Assembly (NCBI RefSeq): GCF_000463155.2
Contig: NZ_AWFZ01000002.1
Coordinates: forward strand, 62,001 to 126,000
Source: Siccibacter turicensis LMG 23730
Lineage (GTDB): Bacteria; Pseudomonadota; Gammaproteobacteria; Enterobacterales; Enterobacteriaceae
Length of the DNA stretch: 64,000 bases
Direction: 5' to 3'
Positions 52,364-63,313 of this stretch are shown here, in pieces. Both the position numbers and the translations under genes were made by a program. Position 1 is the first letter of the stretch; each line of letters starts with the position of its first letter. A model generated the notes under the pieces. It had not been told where the DNA came from. It worked only from the letters and a program-made list of their open reading frames with translations, and ran no database searches.

Positions 52364-54796
52364 ATGAGTGTGACAGCGCAGGCAGGGGCGAAGGGTCGTC
52401 AGCTGCATAAATTTGGTGGTAGCAGTCTTGCCGATGTGAAATGTTACCTGCGCGTAGCGGGCATCATGACCGAGTACTCCCTGCCTGGGGATATGATGGT
52501 GGTTTCGGCAGCGGGCAGCACCACTAACCAGCTGATTAGCTGGCTGAAGTTAAGCCAGAGCGATCGCCTCTCCGCGCACCAGGTGCAGCAGGCGCTGCGT
52601 CGCTACCAGAGCGACCTCATCTGCGGCCTGTTACCCCCCGACATCTCTGACGGCCTGGTCAGCGAATTTATCCGCGATCTCGAACGTCTTGCTGCGCTGC
52701 TGGACGGTACCGTCACCGATGCGGTGTATGCCGAAGTGGTGGGCCACGGCGAGATCTGGTCGGCGCGCCTGATGGCGGCGGTGCTCAATCATCAGGGCAT
52801 TGAGGCGGCCTGGCTTGATGCGCGCGAGTTTCTGCGCGCTGAGCGAGCCGCCCAGCCCCAGGTTAATGAAGGCCTTTCATACCCGCTGCTTCAGCAGCTG
52901 CTGGTGCAGCACCCCGGTAAACGCATCGTGGTCACCGGCTTTATCAGCCGCAACGAGGCCGGGGAAACCGTGCTGCTCGGACGTAACGGCTCGGACTACT
53001 CGGCAACCCAGATCGGCGCCCTGGCGGGCGTATCACGCGTGACCATCTGGAGCGACGTGGCCGGGGTCTACAGCGCCGACCCACGTAAGGTTAAGGATGC
53101 CTGCCTGCTGCCGCTGCTGCGGCTGGATGAAGCCAGTGAACTGGCACGTCTCGCGGCACCGGTACTGCACGCCCGCACCCTGCAGCCGGTATCCGGCAGC
53201 GATATCGATCTGCAGCTGCGCTGTAGCTATACCCCCGAGCAGGGCTCCACGCGCATTGAGCGCGTTCTGGCGTCCGGCACCGGGGCGCGCATCGTCACCA
53301 GCCATGATGACGTCTGCCTGATTGAGTTCCAGGTGTCGCCGCAGCACGATTTCAAACTGGCGCATAAAGAGCTGAGCCTGGTACTGCAGCGCGCCCAGGT
53401 GCGTCCGCTGTCGGTGGGCGTCCATCCCGATCGTAACCTGCTGCAGCTCTGCTACACCTCGGAAGTAGTGGGCAGCGCGTTCGCCATTCTTGAGGCCGCC
53501 AACCTGCCGGGCACGCTGGAACTGCGTGAAGGGCTGGCGCTGGTAGCGCTGGTCGGGGCGGGCGTATGCCGCAATCCGCTGCACAGCCACCGCTTCTGGC
53601 AGCAGCTGAAAGATCAGCCGGTGGAGTATATCTGGCAGTCGGAGGAGGGCATCAGCCTGGTGGCGGTGCTGCGCGCCGGGCCAACCGAGAGCCTGATTCA
53701 GGGCCTGCACACCTCGCTGTTCCGCGCGGAAAAGCGTATCGGCCTGGTGCTGTTCGGCAAAGGAAATATCGGTTCGCGCTGGCTGGAGCTGTTTGCCCGC
53801 GAGCGCGATACGCTCTCGGCGCGGACCGGTTTTGAGTTCGTGCTGGCCGGCGTGGTGGATAGCCGTCGTAGCCTGCTGAACTATGAGGGGCTGGATGCCA
53901 GCCGCGCGCTGGCCTTCTTCAATGATGAAGCGGTGGAGCAGGATGAAGAGTCGCTGTTCCTGTGGATGCGCGCCCACCCTTACGATGACCTGGTGGTGCT
54001 CGACGTGACCGCCAGCGAACAGCTCGCCGACCAATATCTTGATTTTGCCAGCCACGGTTTTCACGTGGTCAGCGCCAATAAACTGGCCGGGGCGAGCAAC
54101 AGCGCCCGATACCGCCAGATCCGCGATGCGTTCGCGAAAACCGGGCGTCACTGGCTCTATAACGCCACGGTCGGTGCTGGCCTGCCGGTGAACCATACCG
54201 TGCGCGACCTGCGCGACAGCGGGGATGCCATTCTTGCCATCAGCGGGATCTTCTCTGGCACGCTCTCGTGGCTGTTCTTGCAGTTTGACGGCACGGTGCC
54301 CTTTACCGAGCTGGTGGATCAGGCCTGGCAGCAGGGGTTGACCGAGCCGGACCCGCGCGTTGACCTGTCCGGGAAAGACGTGATGCGCAAGCTGGTGATC
54401 CTGGCGCGTGAAGCGGGCTACGACATCGAGCCGAATCAGGTGCGGGTGGAGTCGCTGGTGCCTGCCGGATGCGAAGAGGGATCGGTGGATCACTTCTTCG
54501 AGAACGGCGACGAGCTGAATGCACAGATGGTGCAGCGTCTGGAGGCCGCTCGTGAAATGGGCCTGGTGCTGCGCTACGTGGCGCGCTTCGATGCCAACGG
54601 CAAGGCGCGCGTCGGCGTGGAGGCGGTACGTCCCGAGCATCCGCTGGCCGCTCTGCTGCCGTGCGACAACGTCTTCGCTATTGAAAGCCGCTGGTACCGC
54701 GACAACCCGCTGGTGATCCGCGGGCCGGGCGCAGGCCGCGACGTCACGGCGGGTGCCATTCAGTCGGATATCAACCGCCTGGCACAGCTGCTCTGA
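52364..54796 (+). CDS. metL: Bifunctional aspartokinase II / homoserine dehydrogenase II
   Basis: Catalyses the first (aspartate to aspartyl phosphate) and third (aspartate semialdehyde to homoserine) steps towards methionine. The 810 residues equal E. coli MetL. N-terminal kinase domain: KFGGSSLADVKCYL, VTGFISRNEAGETVLLGRNGSDYSA; regulatory linker around residues 300-455; C-terminal dehydrogenase: LVLFGKGNIGSRWLEL NAD motif, VVSANKLAGAS and AGLPVNHTVRDLRDSGD. It is co-transcribed with metB under MetJ control. Confidence 0.99.
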   Translation: MSVTAQAGAKGRQLHKFGGSSLADVKCYLRVAGIMTEYSLPGDMMVVSAAGSTTNQLISWLKLSQSDRLSAHQVQQALRRYQSDLICGLLPPDISDGLVSEFIRDLERLAALLDGTVTDAVYAEVVGHGEIWSARLMAAVLNHQGIEAAWLDAREFLRAERAAQPQVNEGLSYPLLQQLLVQHPGKRIVVTGFISRNEAGETVLLGRNGSDYSATQIGALAGVSRVTIWSDVAGVYSADPRKVKDACLLPLLRLDEASELARLAAPVLHARTLQPVSGSDIDLQLRCSYTPEQGSTRIERVLASGTGARIVTSHDDVCLIEFQVSPQHDFKLAHKELSLVLQRAQVRPLSVGVHPDRNLLQLCYTSEVVGSAFAILEAANLPGTLELREGLALVALVGAGVCRNPLHSHRFWQQLKDQPVEYIWQSEEGISLVAVLRAGPTESLIQGLHTSLFRAEKRIGLVLFGKGNIGSRWLELFARERDTLSARTGFEFVLAGVVDSRRSLLNYEGLDASRALAFFNDEAVEQDEESLFLWMRAHPYDDLVVLDVTASEQLADQYLDFASHGFHVVSANKLAGASNSARYRQIRDAFAKTGRHWLYNATVGAGLPVNHTVRDLRDSGDAILAISGIFSGTLSWLFLQFDGTVPFTELVDQAWQQGLTEPDPRVDLSGKDVMRKLVILAREAGYDIEPNQVRVESLVPAGCEEGSVDHFFENGDELNAQMVQRLEAAREMGLVLRYVARFDANGKARVGVEAVRPEHPLAALLPCDNVFAIESRWYRDNPLVIRGPGAGRDVTAGAIQSDINRLAQLL

Positions 54797-54806
54797 GTGC
54801 CGTTAT

Positions 54807-54832
54807 GGAGGGGGCGCTCGGGCGCACCCTCC
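54807..54832 (+). terminator. Terminator-like hairpin after metBL
   Basis: GGAGGG ... CCCTCC outer stem plus a GCGC/GCGC inner stem, 11 bases after the metL stop. The following sequence is only moderately T-rich. Confidence 0.65.
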
Positions 54833-54984
54833 ATGCCCTTTCACGTTTTACTGCTTTCCTTACCGCCCGCCTCGCAGTACTGCCTTTACGTCTTACCCAT
54901 CCTGAACCATTTTCATCTTCGCTGAAAATTACTCACATCACGGAATAATTTACCGGTTGACGCGCCCGCGCTTTTCCGTCATTT

Positions 54985-55016
54985 TTACATCTGGACGTCT
55001 AAACGTATAGAAGTTC
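54985..55016 (+). promoter_or_regulatory. Tandem MetJ boxes upstream of metF
   Basis: Four contiguous units TTACATCT, GGACGTCT, AAACGTAT, AGAAGTTC, about 40 bases before the metF start, match the met box consensus; the second unit differs at one base. Layout is the same as in E. coli metF. Confidence 0.9.
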
Positions 55017-55053
55017 GAAACACACAACGATTACGCAGCGATTGATGAGGTAA

Positions 55054-55953
<900 letters not shown>

Positions 55954-55961
55954 TGTGTGCG

Positions 55962-55997
55962 AAAAAAAAAGGCCACCCGATGAGGTGGCCTTTTTTA
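55962..55997. terminator. Bidirectional terminator between metF and eptC
   Basis: GGCCACC CGATGA GGTGGCC hairpin flanked by nine A on the left and six T on the right, between the convergent metF and eptC stops. Confidence 0.95.
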
Positions 55998-57725
55998 TTA
56001 CTGATTTCCGACCTGATCGCCGTAGGGCAGCGTGTCGTAATCGTGCAGGGCATTTTTCTTATACGGATTGCCAATCCAGCGCGTGGTCTCTTTAAACGCC
56101 GGGTTGACCACAGAGCGCGTCGGGTCGAAATCGTCATAGCGCAGACCTGCCAAATCGGACCAGGTATGGATCAGCTCCGAGCTGCTGTACTTGCGGTTTA
56201 CGTCGCCGCGCAGATCGCGTGGATGCGCCGCCTGCCATGTCGGTGACGTCCAGAGCATAAACGGGATCGTGTACATGTGGCGCGTCGGCTGCGCCTCGTT
56301 ACGACCCTGAATGTCATGCGGCGGCGTGTCGTACACCTCTTCACCATGATCCGAGAAGTAAAGCATAAAGCCGTTTGGATCCGTGGCCTTAAAGTCTTTA
56401 ATCAACGTGGCAACCACATGGTCGTTAAACCGGTTGGCATTGTCGTAGTCGTTGTAGGCTTCCTGCTGTTCGCTGTCCAGGCCCGGCGGCAGACCCGCAG
56501 TATCCCCGTCGTACTTGCCCCAGTCTTCCGGGTAACGGAACTTGTACTTCAGATGAGTACCAAGCAGGTGGACGATAATGAACTTTTTCGGTGCCGGATC
56601 GGCCAGCACACTCTTGAACGGCGCCAGCACGTTGGTGTCGTACTCGCGGGCGCTCTGGGTGCGCTGCTGGTTCATGTAGTGCTGCACATCGGTCTGCTTC
56701 GAGAACACCGTCAGCATGGTATTACGACCGGTCATGGTCTGCTGGTTGGTTATCCAGAAAGTTTTGTACCCCGCCTGCTTCATCATGTTCATCAGCGACG
56801 GCTTGGTCAGATAGAGATCCGGGTTCTTCTCGTTGGCAAAGGTCAGCGCCTGCTGGAGGATCTCGATGGTGTAAGGACGAGAGGTCACCACGTTGTTGAA
56901 CACCGTCAGGCCAGCATCGCTGTCACGCAGGGCTTTTAGCTCCGGCGTGGTGTCGCGCGAGTAGCCGTACAGGCTCATGCGTCCGCGCTGGGTCGATTCA
57001 CCAATCACCAGCACCAGCGTGCGCGGTGCATCGCCGCTGTTGTCTTTCAGGTTCGCCAGCGGCGGCAGGGCGCGGTTCTTGTCCAGAATGCCCTGTAAGT
57101 TGTTCAGCTGCGTGCGGTACTGCGTGTAGCCGATAATCATCTGCCACGGCGCAGCCGGCTCCATACGGGATGTCAGGCCGCTCACCGCTTTCGTCAGAGG
57201 ACGACCGTGAAGCATGTCGACGGCCAGGGGATAGATCAGCAGACCGATAAAAATCAGCGCGGATGTCACGTAGTGCCACGGGGCGCGAAGGGTTACCGGG
57301 CGCAGGCGCGTCCAGAGGAATATCGCCCCCGCGGTGTAGGCCAGCAGGATCAGCAGCAGCTTAAGGCTGAAATACTGGCTGAAGTACTCGCCCGCCTCGT
57401 TGGCGTTGGTTTCGAACATGACAAACAGCACGCTCTGCGAGAACTCCTGCCCGTAAATCACGTAGTAGCCCAGGGCGCAGACGGAGACGGCCCACAGCAC
57501 CACGCCAATTACGGCGGCAATCACGCGGGTTTTTGCCGGGAACAGCAGGACCGGAATCAGCCATAGCGAGCTGTACAGCAGCGAATCGCGCAGACCGTTG
57601 GTTCCGCTGTAGCCGGATGTCAGGATGATGATTTGTAAAACGCTGGAGAAATACCAAAAATAGAGTAAAGCCCACGAAAGGGAGGACCAGCTAAACGGAG
57701 GTTTAGCCTGAGCTGGGGTGGTCAT
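55998..57725 (-). CDS. eptC: LPS phosphoethanolamine transferase EptC (CptA)
   Basis: Inner-membrane enzyme of the alkaline-phosphatase superfamily that moves phosphoethanolamine from phosphatidylethanolamine to phosphorylated heptose I of the LPS core. The 575 residues compare with 577 in E. coli. Five hydrophobic helices cover residues 15-175; the periplasmic sulfatase-like domain has the metal ligand Glu244 in VIGESTQRGRMSLYGYSRDTTP, the probable nucleophile threonine in VVTSRPYTIEI, LLGTHLKYKFRYP, and FSDHGEEVYD near residue 460. It acts on the product of WaaP, which is also in this window. Confidence 0.96.
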   Translation of the reverse strand: MTTPAQAKPPFSWSSLSWALLYFWYFSSVLQIIILTSGYSGTNGLRDSLLYSSLWLIPVLLFPAKTRVIAAVIGVVLWAVSVCALGYYVIYGQEFSQSVLFVMFETNANEAGEYFSQYFSLKLLLILLAYTAGAIFLWTRLRPVTLRAPWHYVTSALIFIGLLIYPLAVDMLHGRPLTKAVSGLTSRMEPAAPWQMIIGYTQYRTQLNNLQGILDKNRALPPLANLKDNSGDAPRTLVLVIGESTQRGRMSLYGYSRDTTPELKALRDSDAGLTVFNNVVTSRPYTIEILQQALTFANEKNPDLYLTKPSLMNMMKQAGYKTFWITNQQTMTGRNTMLTVFSKQTDVQHYMNQQRTQSAREYDTNVLAPFKSVLADPAPKKFIIVHLLGTHLKYKFRYPEDWGKYDGDTAGLPPGLDSEQQEAYNDYDNANRFNDHVVATLIKDFKATDPNGFMLYFSDHGEEVYDTPPHDIQGRNEAQPTRHMYTIPFMLWTSPTWQAAHPRDLRGDVNRKYSSSELIHTWSDLAGLRYDDFDPTRSVVNPAFKETTRWIGNPYKKNALHDYDTLPYGDQVGNQ

Positions 57726-57912
57726 TCGTTATATCGCCTGTCAAAAACATGTGCCGCTACGATTGCAGCAAAACCTTAACCGCGCCTTAAGGTGGGCGGT
57801 GCCGGCAGTAAGTATGATTTTATGACCCGTGAAGGACGGGCATTCCATGCATCAAAGCGAGCAGAATATAAGCAATATGACAGAAAAATGACAGGACTAT
57901 TTCAGAGAGGTT

Positions 57913-57934
57913 AACCCGGCGCGGTGGCCGGGTT
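57913..57934. terminator. Hairpin downstream of ppc
   Basis: AACCCGG / CCGGGTT stem with an internal GC-rich loop, 20 bases past the ppc stop on the minus strand. It lacks a T tract, so only a tentative terminator. Confidence 0.5.
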
Positions 57935-57954
57935 AGTTCAACGATTGCCGACGC

Positions 57955-60606
57955 TTAGCCGGTGTTGCGCATCCCGGCCGCTACGCCTGCGATGGTGACC
58001 ATCAGCGCTTGCTCAACCCGGGCATCGGGTGCTTCTCCGGCCTCTTCGGCCTGGCGTGAGCGGTGCAGCAGCTCGGCCTGGAGCACGTTCAGCGGATCGG
58101 TATAGATGTTGCGCAGCATGATGGATTCGGCAATCCACGGCAGGTCAGCCATCAGGTGCGAGTCGTTGGCGATATCCAGCACGACGTTGATATCGGCCTC
58201 TAACTGCGCACGCAGCTCTTTGCCCAGCGGCCACAGCGACGGTTTCACCAGGCGCTGATCGTAGTACTCCGCCAGCCACAGGTCGGCTTTGGCGAACACC
58301 ATCTCCAGCATCCCGAGGCGGGTGGAGAAGAACGGCCAGTCGCGGCACATGGTTTCCAGCTCATCCTGCTTACCGTCATCCACCACCTTTTGCAGCGCGG
58401 CGCCGGCACCCAGCCAGGCGGGCAGCATCAGGCGGTTCTGAGTCCAGGCGAAGATCCACGGAATGGCGCGCAGGGACTCCACACCGCCGTTCGGACGACG
58501 CTTGGCCGGACGCGAGCCGAGCGGCAGCTTGCCCAGTTCCAGTTCCGGCGTCGCCGAGCGGAAGTAGGGCACGAACTCTTCATTTTCTCGCACGTAACCG
58601 CGGTACATCTCGCAGGAGATGGCCGACAGTTCGTCCATGATGTGGCGCCAGTTCTGCTTAGGCTCCGGCGGCGGCAGCAGGTTCGCCTCCAGAATCGCGC
58701 TGGTATAAAGCGACAGGCTGCTGACGGTCACTTCCGGCAGGCCGTACTTGAAGCGGATCATCTCGCCCTGTTCGGTAACGCGCAGGCCGCCTTTCAGGCT
58801 GCCCGGCGGCTGGGAGAGCAGCGCCGCGTGTGCCGGTGCACCGCCGCGGCCAATGGAACCGCCGCGTCCGTGGAACAGCGTCAGGGCGATCCCGGCTTTT
58901 TCGCAGGTTTTGATCAGAGCGTCCTGCGCCTGATACTGCGCCCAGGAGGCGGCCATCACGCCGGCGTCTTTCGCCGAGTCGGAATAGCCAATCATCACCA
59001 TCTGTTTGCCCTGAATAAAGCCGCGGTACCAGTCGATGTTCAGCAGCTGGGTCATCACATCGTTGGCGTTGTTCAGGTCGTCGAGGGTTTCGAACAGCGG
59101 GGCGACCGGCAGCGCAAAGCCGATACCGGCCTCCTTCAGCAGCAGGTGGACTGCCAGCACGTCCGACGGCGTTTTTGCCATGGAGATCACATAGGCCGCG
59201 ATAGAGCCCTGCGGCGCTTCGGCGATCACTTTGCAGGTGTCCAGCACTTCGCGGGTCTCTTCGCTTGGCTCCCACTGGCGCGGCAGCAGCGGGCGTTTGG
59301 AGTTCAGCTCGCGGATCAGAAACGCCTGTTTGTCGGCTTCGGACCAGTTTTCATAGTCGCCGATGCCAAGATAGCGGGTCAGTTCGCCGAGGGCTTCGGT
59401 ATGACGGGTGCTCTCCTGACGAATATCGATGCGCACCAGCGGCACGCCGAAGGCTTTCACGCGGCGCAGGGTATCAAGCAGTTCGCCGTTGGCGATGATG
59501 CTCATGCCGCAGGCCTGCAGCGACTGGTAGCAGGCGTACAGCGGCTCCCACAGTTGCTCGTTGTGCGTCAACAGCCCTTTGGGTTTCGGCAGCTTCTGGC
59601 CTTTCAGGCGCGCTTCAAGCCACCCCTGGGTCGCCAGCAGCTGGCTGCGCAGCCCTTTGAGCAGGTAGCGGTAGGGTTCCTGCGCCCCTTCTTCGCCCAC
59701 GTATTCGCGCAGGCCGTCTGAGCACTCGACCATCGACAGCTCGGAGATCAGCAGCTGGATATCTTTCAGGAACAGATCGGTCGCCTTCCAGCGGCTGAGC
59801 AGCAGCGCGTGGCGGGTGATGTCGGCGGTCACGTTCGGGTTGCCGTCGCGGTCGCCGCCCATCCAGGAGGTGAAGCGCACCGGGACAAAATCCACCGGCA
59901 GTTTGTAATCCAGGTGTTCGTTGAGCTGATCGTTAAGCTCGCGCAGGTAGTTAGGAATACCTTCCCACAAGCTGTTTTCCACCACCGCAAAGCCCCATTT
60001 GGCCTCGTCGATCGGGCTTGGGCGATACTTGCGGATTTCATCGGTGTGCCAGGACTGGGCCAGCAGCTGGCGCAGGCGACGCATAATCTGGTTACGGTCG
60101 TAATCCGGCAGATCCTTGTGGTCGAGCTGCTTTAAGCAGTTATTCACTTCCACCATTTTGTGGATCAGGGTACGACGGGTAATTTCCGTGGGGTGTGCGG
60201 TCAGCACCAGCTCCAGCGACAGCGACTCGACGGCGGTTTTGATCGCCGCATCGTTCAGGTCTGGCTGATCTTTCAGCTTGCGCAGGGTGCGGGCAATGAT
60301 TTCCGGGTTGCTTGCGCCTTCGCCCTTGGCGGAGATGCTGTGATATTGCTCGGCGGTATTCGCCAGGTTCAGAAACTGGCTGAACGCGCGCGCCACCGGC
60401 AGCAGTTCGTCGTTAGACAGGTTTTGTAAGGTGGTGAGCAGTTCCTGACGGTCTGCCTCGTTGCCCGCGCGGGACGACTTGGACAACTTACGGATGGTCT
60501 CTACACGGTCAAGGATGTGTTCTCCCAGCGCATCCTTGATAGTATCCCCGAGTAGTTTCCCGAGCATACTGACATTACTTCGCAAAGCCGAATATTGTTC
60601 GTTCAT
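57955..60606 (-). CDS. ppc: Phosphoenolpyruvate carboxylase
   Basis: Anaplerotic enzyme forming oxaloacetate from PEP and bicarbonate, activated by acetyl-CoA and inhibited by aspartate. The 883 residues equal E. coli Ppc. The catalytic His138 lies in [12 protein letters not shown]; also present are [12 protein letters not shown] and the glycine-rich loop [14 protein letters not shown], and the protein ends in the conserved RNTG. It lies upstream of eptC on the same strand with a 229-base gap. Confidence 0.99.
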   Translation of the reverse strand: MNEQYSALRSNVSMLGKLLGDTIKDALGEHILDRVETIRKLSKSSRAGNEADRQELLTTLQNLSNDELLPVARAFSQFLNLANTAEQYHSISAKGEGASNPEIIARTLRKLKDQPDLNDAAIKTAVESLSLELVLTAHPTEITRRTLIHKMVEVNNCLKQLDHKDLPDYDRNQIMRRLRQLLAQSWHTDEIRKYRPSPIDEAKWGFAVVENSLWEGIPNYLRELNDQLNEHLDYKLPVDFVPVRFTSWMGGDRDGNPNVTADITRHALLLSRWKATDLFLKDIQLLISELSMVECSDGLREYVGEEGAQEPYRYLLKGLRSQLLATQGWLEARLKGQKLPKPKGLLTHNEQLWEPLYACYQSLQACGMSIIANGELLDTLRRVKAFGVPLVRIDIRQESTRHTEALGELTRYLGIGDYENWSEADKQAFLIRELNSKRPLLPRQWEPSEETREVLDTCKVIAEAPQGSIAAYVISMAKTPSDVLAVHLLLKEAGIGFALPVAPLFETLDDLNNANDVMTQLLNIDWYRGFIQGKQMVMIGYSDSAKDAGVMAASWAQYQAQDALIKTCEKAGIALTLFHGRGGSIGRGGAPAHAALLSQPPGSLKGGLRVTEQGEMIRFKYGLPEVTVSSLSLYTSAILEANLLPPPEPKQNWRHIMDELSAISCEMYRGYVRENEEFVPYFRSATPELELGKLPLGSRPAKRRPNGGVESLRAIPWIFAWTQNRLMLPAWLGAGAALQKVVDDGKQDELETMCRDWPFFSTRLGMLEMVFAKADLWLAEYYDQRLVKPSLWPLGKELRAQLEADINVVLDIANDSHLMADLPWIAESIMLRNIYTDPLNVLQAELLHRSRQAEEAGEAPDARVEQALMVTIAGVAAGMRNTG

Positions 60607-60967
60607 ATTAACCCAGACACCCCGTTACATTTTATTTTGTTATACCCGCCGCGTTCCGGTTGCCAGCAAAGCGCTGTGCAAAAAACAGCGGATATCAGAC
60701 ACCGTCTTTTATAAAGCCACGTAAAAACCCCCCCGTCAATTGCGGCGAAAACGGTTCAGCAACTGAATAAAGCGCAGCGATTTATGAAAGTTAATGCATG
60801 TTGTTGCAGATAAGTAACGCTTATGAAAATTGCCTGAAAGTCTCAGCGCGGCCAGGCAGTGGCAGCGTCTGCGAGAGGGAAAAAAGCCAGCGAAACGGGC
60901 TGGCTTTGTGAGGTTGAGCAGCGATTCGTTCGTCAGATGCACGGCGGGCAGAAACGCAGCGGCAGGC
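60607..60967. other. ppc-argE intergenic region
   Basis: About 360 bases containing the ppc promoter region (AT-rich part near 60610-60800) and the argE terminator. The small frames here have no ribosome binding site or recognisable similarity, so I call no gene. Confidence 0.55.
60878..60908 (-). terminator. Rho-independent terminator of argE
   Basis: On the minus strand AAGCCAGC CCGTTTC GCTGGCTT is followed by TTTCCC, giving a T run after an eight-base stem about 60 bases past the argE stop. Confidence 0.85.
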
Positions 60968-62119
60968 TTAATGCCAGCAGAAGTGATGCACCACCTGGCC
61001 GATCAATTCCCGGGTCGGTTTGATAAAACGCGTCTCGATATATTCATCCGGCTGATGCGCCTGGTTGATGGAGCCAGGCCCGAGCACCAGCGTTGGGCAC
61101 AGGGTCTGAATAAACGGCGCCTCGGTACAGTAGTTCACCACCTCGGTCTGTGCGCCGAGCAGTTTCTCGACCACCTGCACCAGCTGATGGTCCGGCGGGC
61201 ATTCATAGCCGGGGATCGGCGGATGCAGTTCGGAGAGCGTAATGCGGCCCGGCCAGCGGCTGCTTACCGGCTCCAGCGCATCGCCCAGCAGCCCGTTAAG
61301 ATCGTTGAGCGTCATACCCGGCAGCGGACGAATATCCATATGCAGTTCGCAGCAGGCGCAGATACGGTTAGCCGCGTCGCCGCCGTGTATATGGCCGAGG
61401 TTCAGCGTCGGATAAGGGACGGTGAACGCCTCGTAGTGATAGCGCTCTTTCAGATCGTCGCGCAGCGCCATGATATGGGTGATGGCTTCATGCATCAGCT
61501 CAATGGCGTTCACGCCGCGCGCCGGATCGCTGGAGTGGCCGGACTGGCCCAGCACGCGAATAGCGTTAGAGATATGGCCTTTGTGCGCCCGTACCGGCTG
61601 CAGCGACGTCGGTTCGCCGATGATCGCGCAGTCAGGACGCAGGGCGGTGGTCTCCGAGAAGTAGCGCGCGCCGGCCATGGTGGTCTCTTCATCCGCCGTC
61701 GCCAGCACGTAGAGCGGCTTTTTCAGCGTGGTCACATCCACGTCACGCAGCGCATCAAGAATGAAAGCGAAGAACCCCTTCATGTCGGCGGTGCCCAGCC
61801 CGTAGAGCTTGTTGTCGTGCTCGGTGAGGGTGAACGGGTCGCGCGTCCAGCGCCCGTCGTCAAAGGGTACGGTATCGGTATGCCCCGCCAGCAGCAGGCC
61901 GCCCGCGCCCTGGCCGATGCTGGCCAGCATGTTGAATTTGTTGCGTGTCCCCGGCACCGGCTGTACTTCGACGTTGAATCCTAGTTCTTTGAACCACCCG
62001 GCCAGCAGATTGATTAAAGACGCATTACTCTGATCGAGAGCCGCTTCGGTCGCGCTGATGGAAGGAGTGGCGATCAACGCGCGGTAAATCTCGATAAATG
62101 GTGGTAATTTCATTTTCAC
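60968..62119 (-). CDS. argE: Acetylornithine deacetylase
   Basis: M20-family metalloenzyme that hydrolyses N2-acetylornithine to ornithine in arginine synthesis. Metal-binding motifs are [13 protein letters not shown] (His80, Asp82), [10 protein letters not shown] and the catalytic [10 protein letters not shown] start at the GTG at 62119: it gives 383 residues as in E. coli and sits ten bases after GAGG. The ATG at 62128 is only one base from that site and is less likely. Divergent from argC, with ARG boxes between. Confidence 0.97.
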   Translation of the reverse strand: MKMKLPPFIEIYRALIATPSISATEAALDQSNASLINLLAGWFKELGFNVEVQPVPGTRNKFNMLASIGQGAGGLLLAGHTDTVPFDDGRWTRDPFTLTEHDNKLYGLGTADMKGFFAFILDALRDVDVTTLKKPLYVLATADEETTMAGARYFSETTALRPDCAIIGEPTSLQPVRAHKGHISNAIRVLGQSGHSSDPARGVNAIELMHEAITHIMALRDDLKERYHYEAFTVPYPTLNLGHIHGGDAANRICACCELHMDIRPLPGMTLNDLNGLLGDALEPVSSRWPGRITLSELHPPIPGYECPPDHQLVQVVEKLLGAQTEVVNYCTEAPFIQTLCPTLVLGPGSINQAHQPDEYIETRFIKPTRELIGQVVHHFCWH

Positions 62120-62143
62120 TGTTGACATACCTCAGGTCGGATA

Positions 62144-62179
62144 GTATCAATATTCATGCAGAATTTATGAATAAAAATA
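62144..62179. promoter_or_regulatory. Paired ARG boxes between argE and argC
   Basis: TATCAATATTCATGCA (about 62144-62159) and AATTTATGAATAAAAATA (62162-62179) are two ArgR operator halves (consensus WNTGAATWWWWATTCANW), separated by about three bases. The pairing and position reproduce the E. coli argECBH bipolar operator, where ArgR-arginine represses both directions. Confidence 0.9.
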
Positions 62180-62297
62180 CAATAACGTTGAGCGTAAAGG
62201 AATTCGTTTCGCTTCGGTGATTCAAATCTCGCTCACTGACGTGGCCTGGGCCCGCCAGCCCGCGCTGAAGCAAATGACGTAAGAAGGTTGAGCTCCG

Positions 62298-63299
62298 ATG
62301 TTGAAAACCCTGATTGTTGGTGCCAGCGGGTATGCTGGCGCAGAGCTTGTGGCCTATGTGAATCGCCATCCACATATGACCATAACCGCTTTGACGGTCT
62401 CAGCGCAAAGCAATGATGCGGGAAAGTTAATCTCCGATTTGCATCCGCAGCTGAAGGGGATTGTCGATCTGCCGCTGCAGCCGATGTCCGACATCAGTGA
62501 GTTTAGCCAGGTTGATGTGGTGTTCCTTGCCACCGCCCATGAGGTCAGCCATGACCTTGCGCCGCAGTTTCTTGCCGCAGGCTGCGTGGTGTTCGATCTC
62601 TCCGGCGCGTTCCGGGTTAACGATCCGGCCTTCTATGACACCTTCTACGGCTTCACCCACCAGCATCCCGAGCTGCTGACGAAAGCGGTGTACGGTCTGG
62701 CGGAGTGGAACCACGAACAGATTAAAGACGCGCAGCTGATTGCGGTGCCGGGGTGTTACCCCACCGCGGCGCAGCTGGCGTTAAAACCGTTGATCGCGGC
62801 GGATTTGCTGGATCTTAACCAGTGGCCGGTGATCAACGCCACCAGCGGCGTGAGCGGCGCCGGCCGCAAAGCGGCGATCGCCAACAGCTTTTGCGAAGTG
62901 AGCCTTCAGCCTTACGGCGTGTTTCACCACCGCCACCAGCCGGAAATCGCCGTGCACCTTGATGCCCCGGTGATCTTCACCCCGCATCTCGGCAACTTCC
63001 CGCGCGGTATCCTGGAAACCATCACCTGCCGCCTGCAGCCCGGTGTCACCGCGCAGCGGGTCGCCGCGGTGTTCCAGGACGCCTACGGCAATAAACCGCT
63101 GGTGCGGCTGTATGACAAAGGCGTTCCGGCGCTGAAAAACGTGGTCGGTCTGCCGTTCTGCGATATCGGCTTCGCCGTGCAGGATCAGCACATTATCGTG
63201 GTTGCTGCCGAAGATAACCTGCTGAAAGGCGCGGCGGCGCAGGCGGTGCAGTGCGCGAATATCCGTTTTGGCTTCGCCGAAACGCAGTCTCTTATTTAA
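62298..63299 (+). CDS. argC: N-acetyl-gamma-glutamyl-phosphate reductase
   Basis: NADPH-dependent reductase forming N-acetylglutamate semialdehyde, third step of arginine synthesis. The 333-residue protein (E. coli 334) has the N-terminal [11 protein letters not shown] dinucleotide motif, the active-site Cys153 in [13 protein letters not shown] and the HHRHQPEI catalytic-histidine region. First gene of the argCB(H) operon; 14 bases separate it from argB. Confidence 0.99.
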   Translation: MLKTLIVGASGYAGAELVAYVNRHPHMTITALTVSAQSNDAGKLISDLHPQLKGIVDLPLQPMSDISEFSQVDVVFLATAHEVSHDLAPQFLAAGCVVFDLSGAFRVNDPAFYDTFYGFTHQHPELLTKAVYGLAEWNHEQIKDAQLIAVPGCYPTAAQLALKPLIAADLLDLNQWPVINATSGVSGAGRKAAIANSFCEVSLQPYGVFHHRHQPEIAVHLDAPVIFTPHLGNFPRGILETITCRLQPGVTAQRVAAVFQDAYGNKPLVRLYDKGVPALKNVVGLPFCDIGFAVQDQHIIVVAAEDNLLKGAAAQAVQCANIRFGFAETQSLI

Positions 63300-63313
63300 T
63301 CGAGTCAGGTGAG

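Noticed and set aside
53033-54640. A 535-codon open frame on the minus strand inside metL.
   Set aside because: Antisense shadow of the dehydrogenase part of metL; His/Arg/Gln-rich composition without any recognisable domain.
58390-59721. A 443-codon open frame on the plus strand inside ppc.
   Set aside because: Antisense to ppc, same compositional artefact; no domain or start signal.
60736-60942. Small minus-strand frame of 68 codons between ppc and argE.
   Set aside because: Overlaps the argE terminator hairpin, has no ribosome binding site and no recognisable similarity.
60830-61984. A 384-codon open frame on the plus strand over argE.
   Set aside because: Antisense to argE and begins in the argE terminator region; no support.
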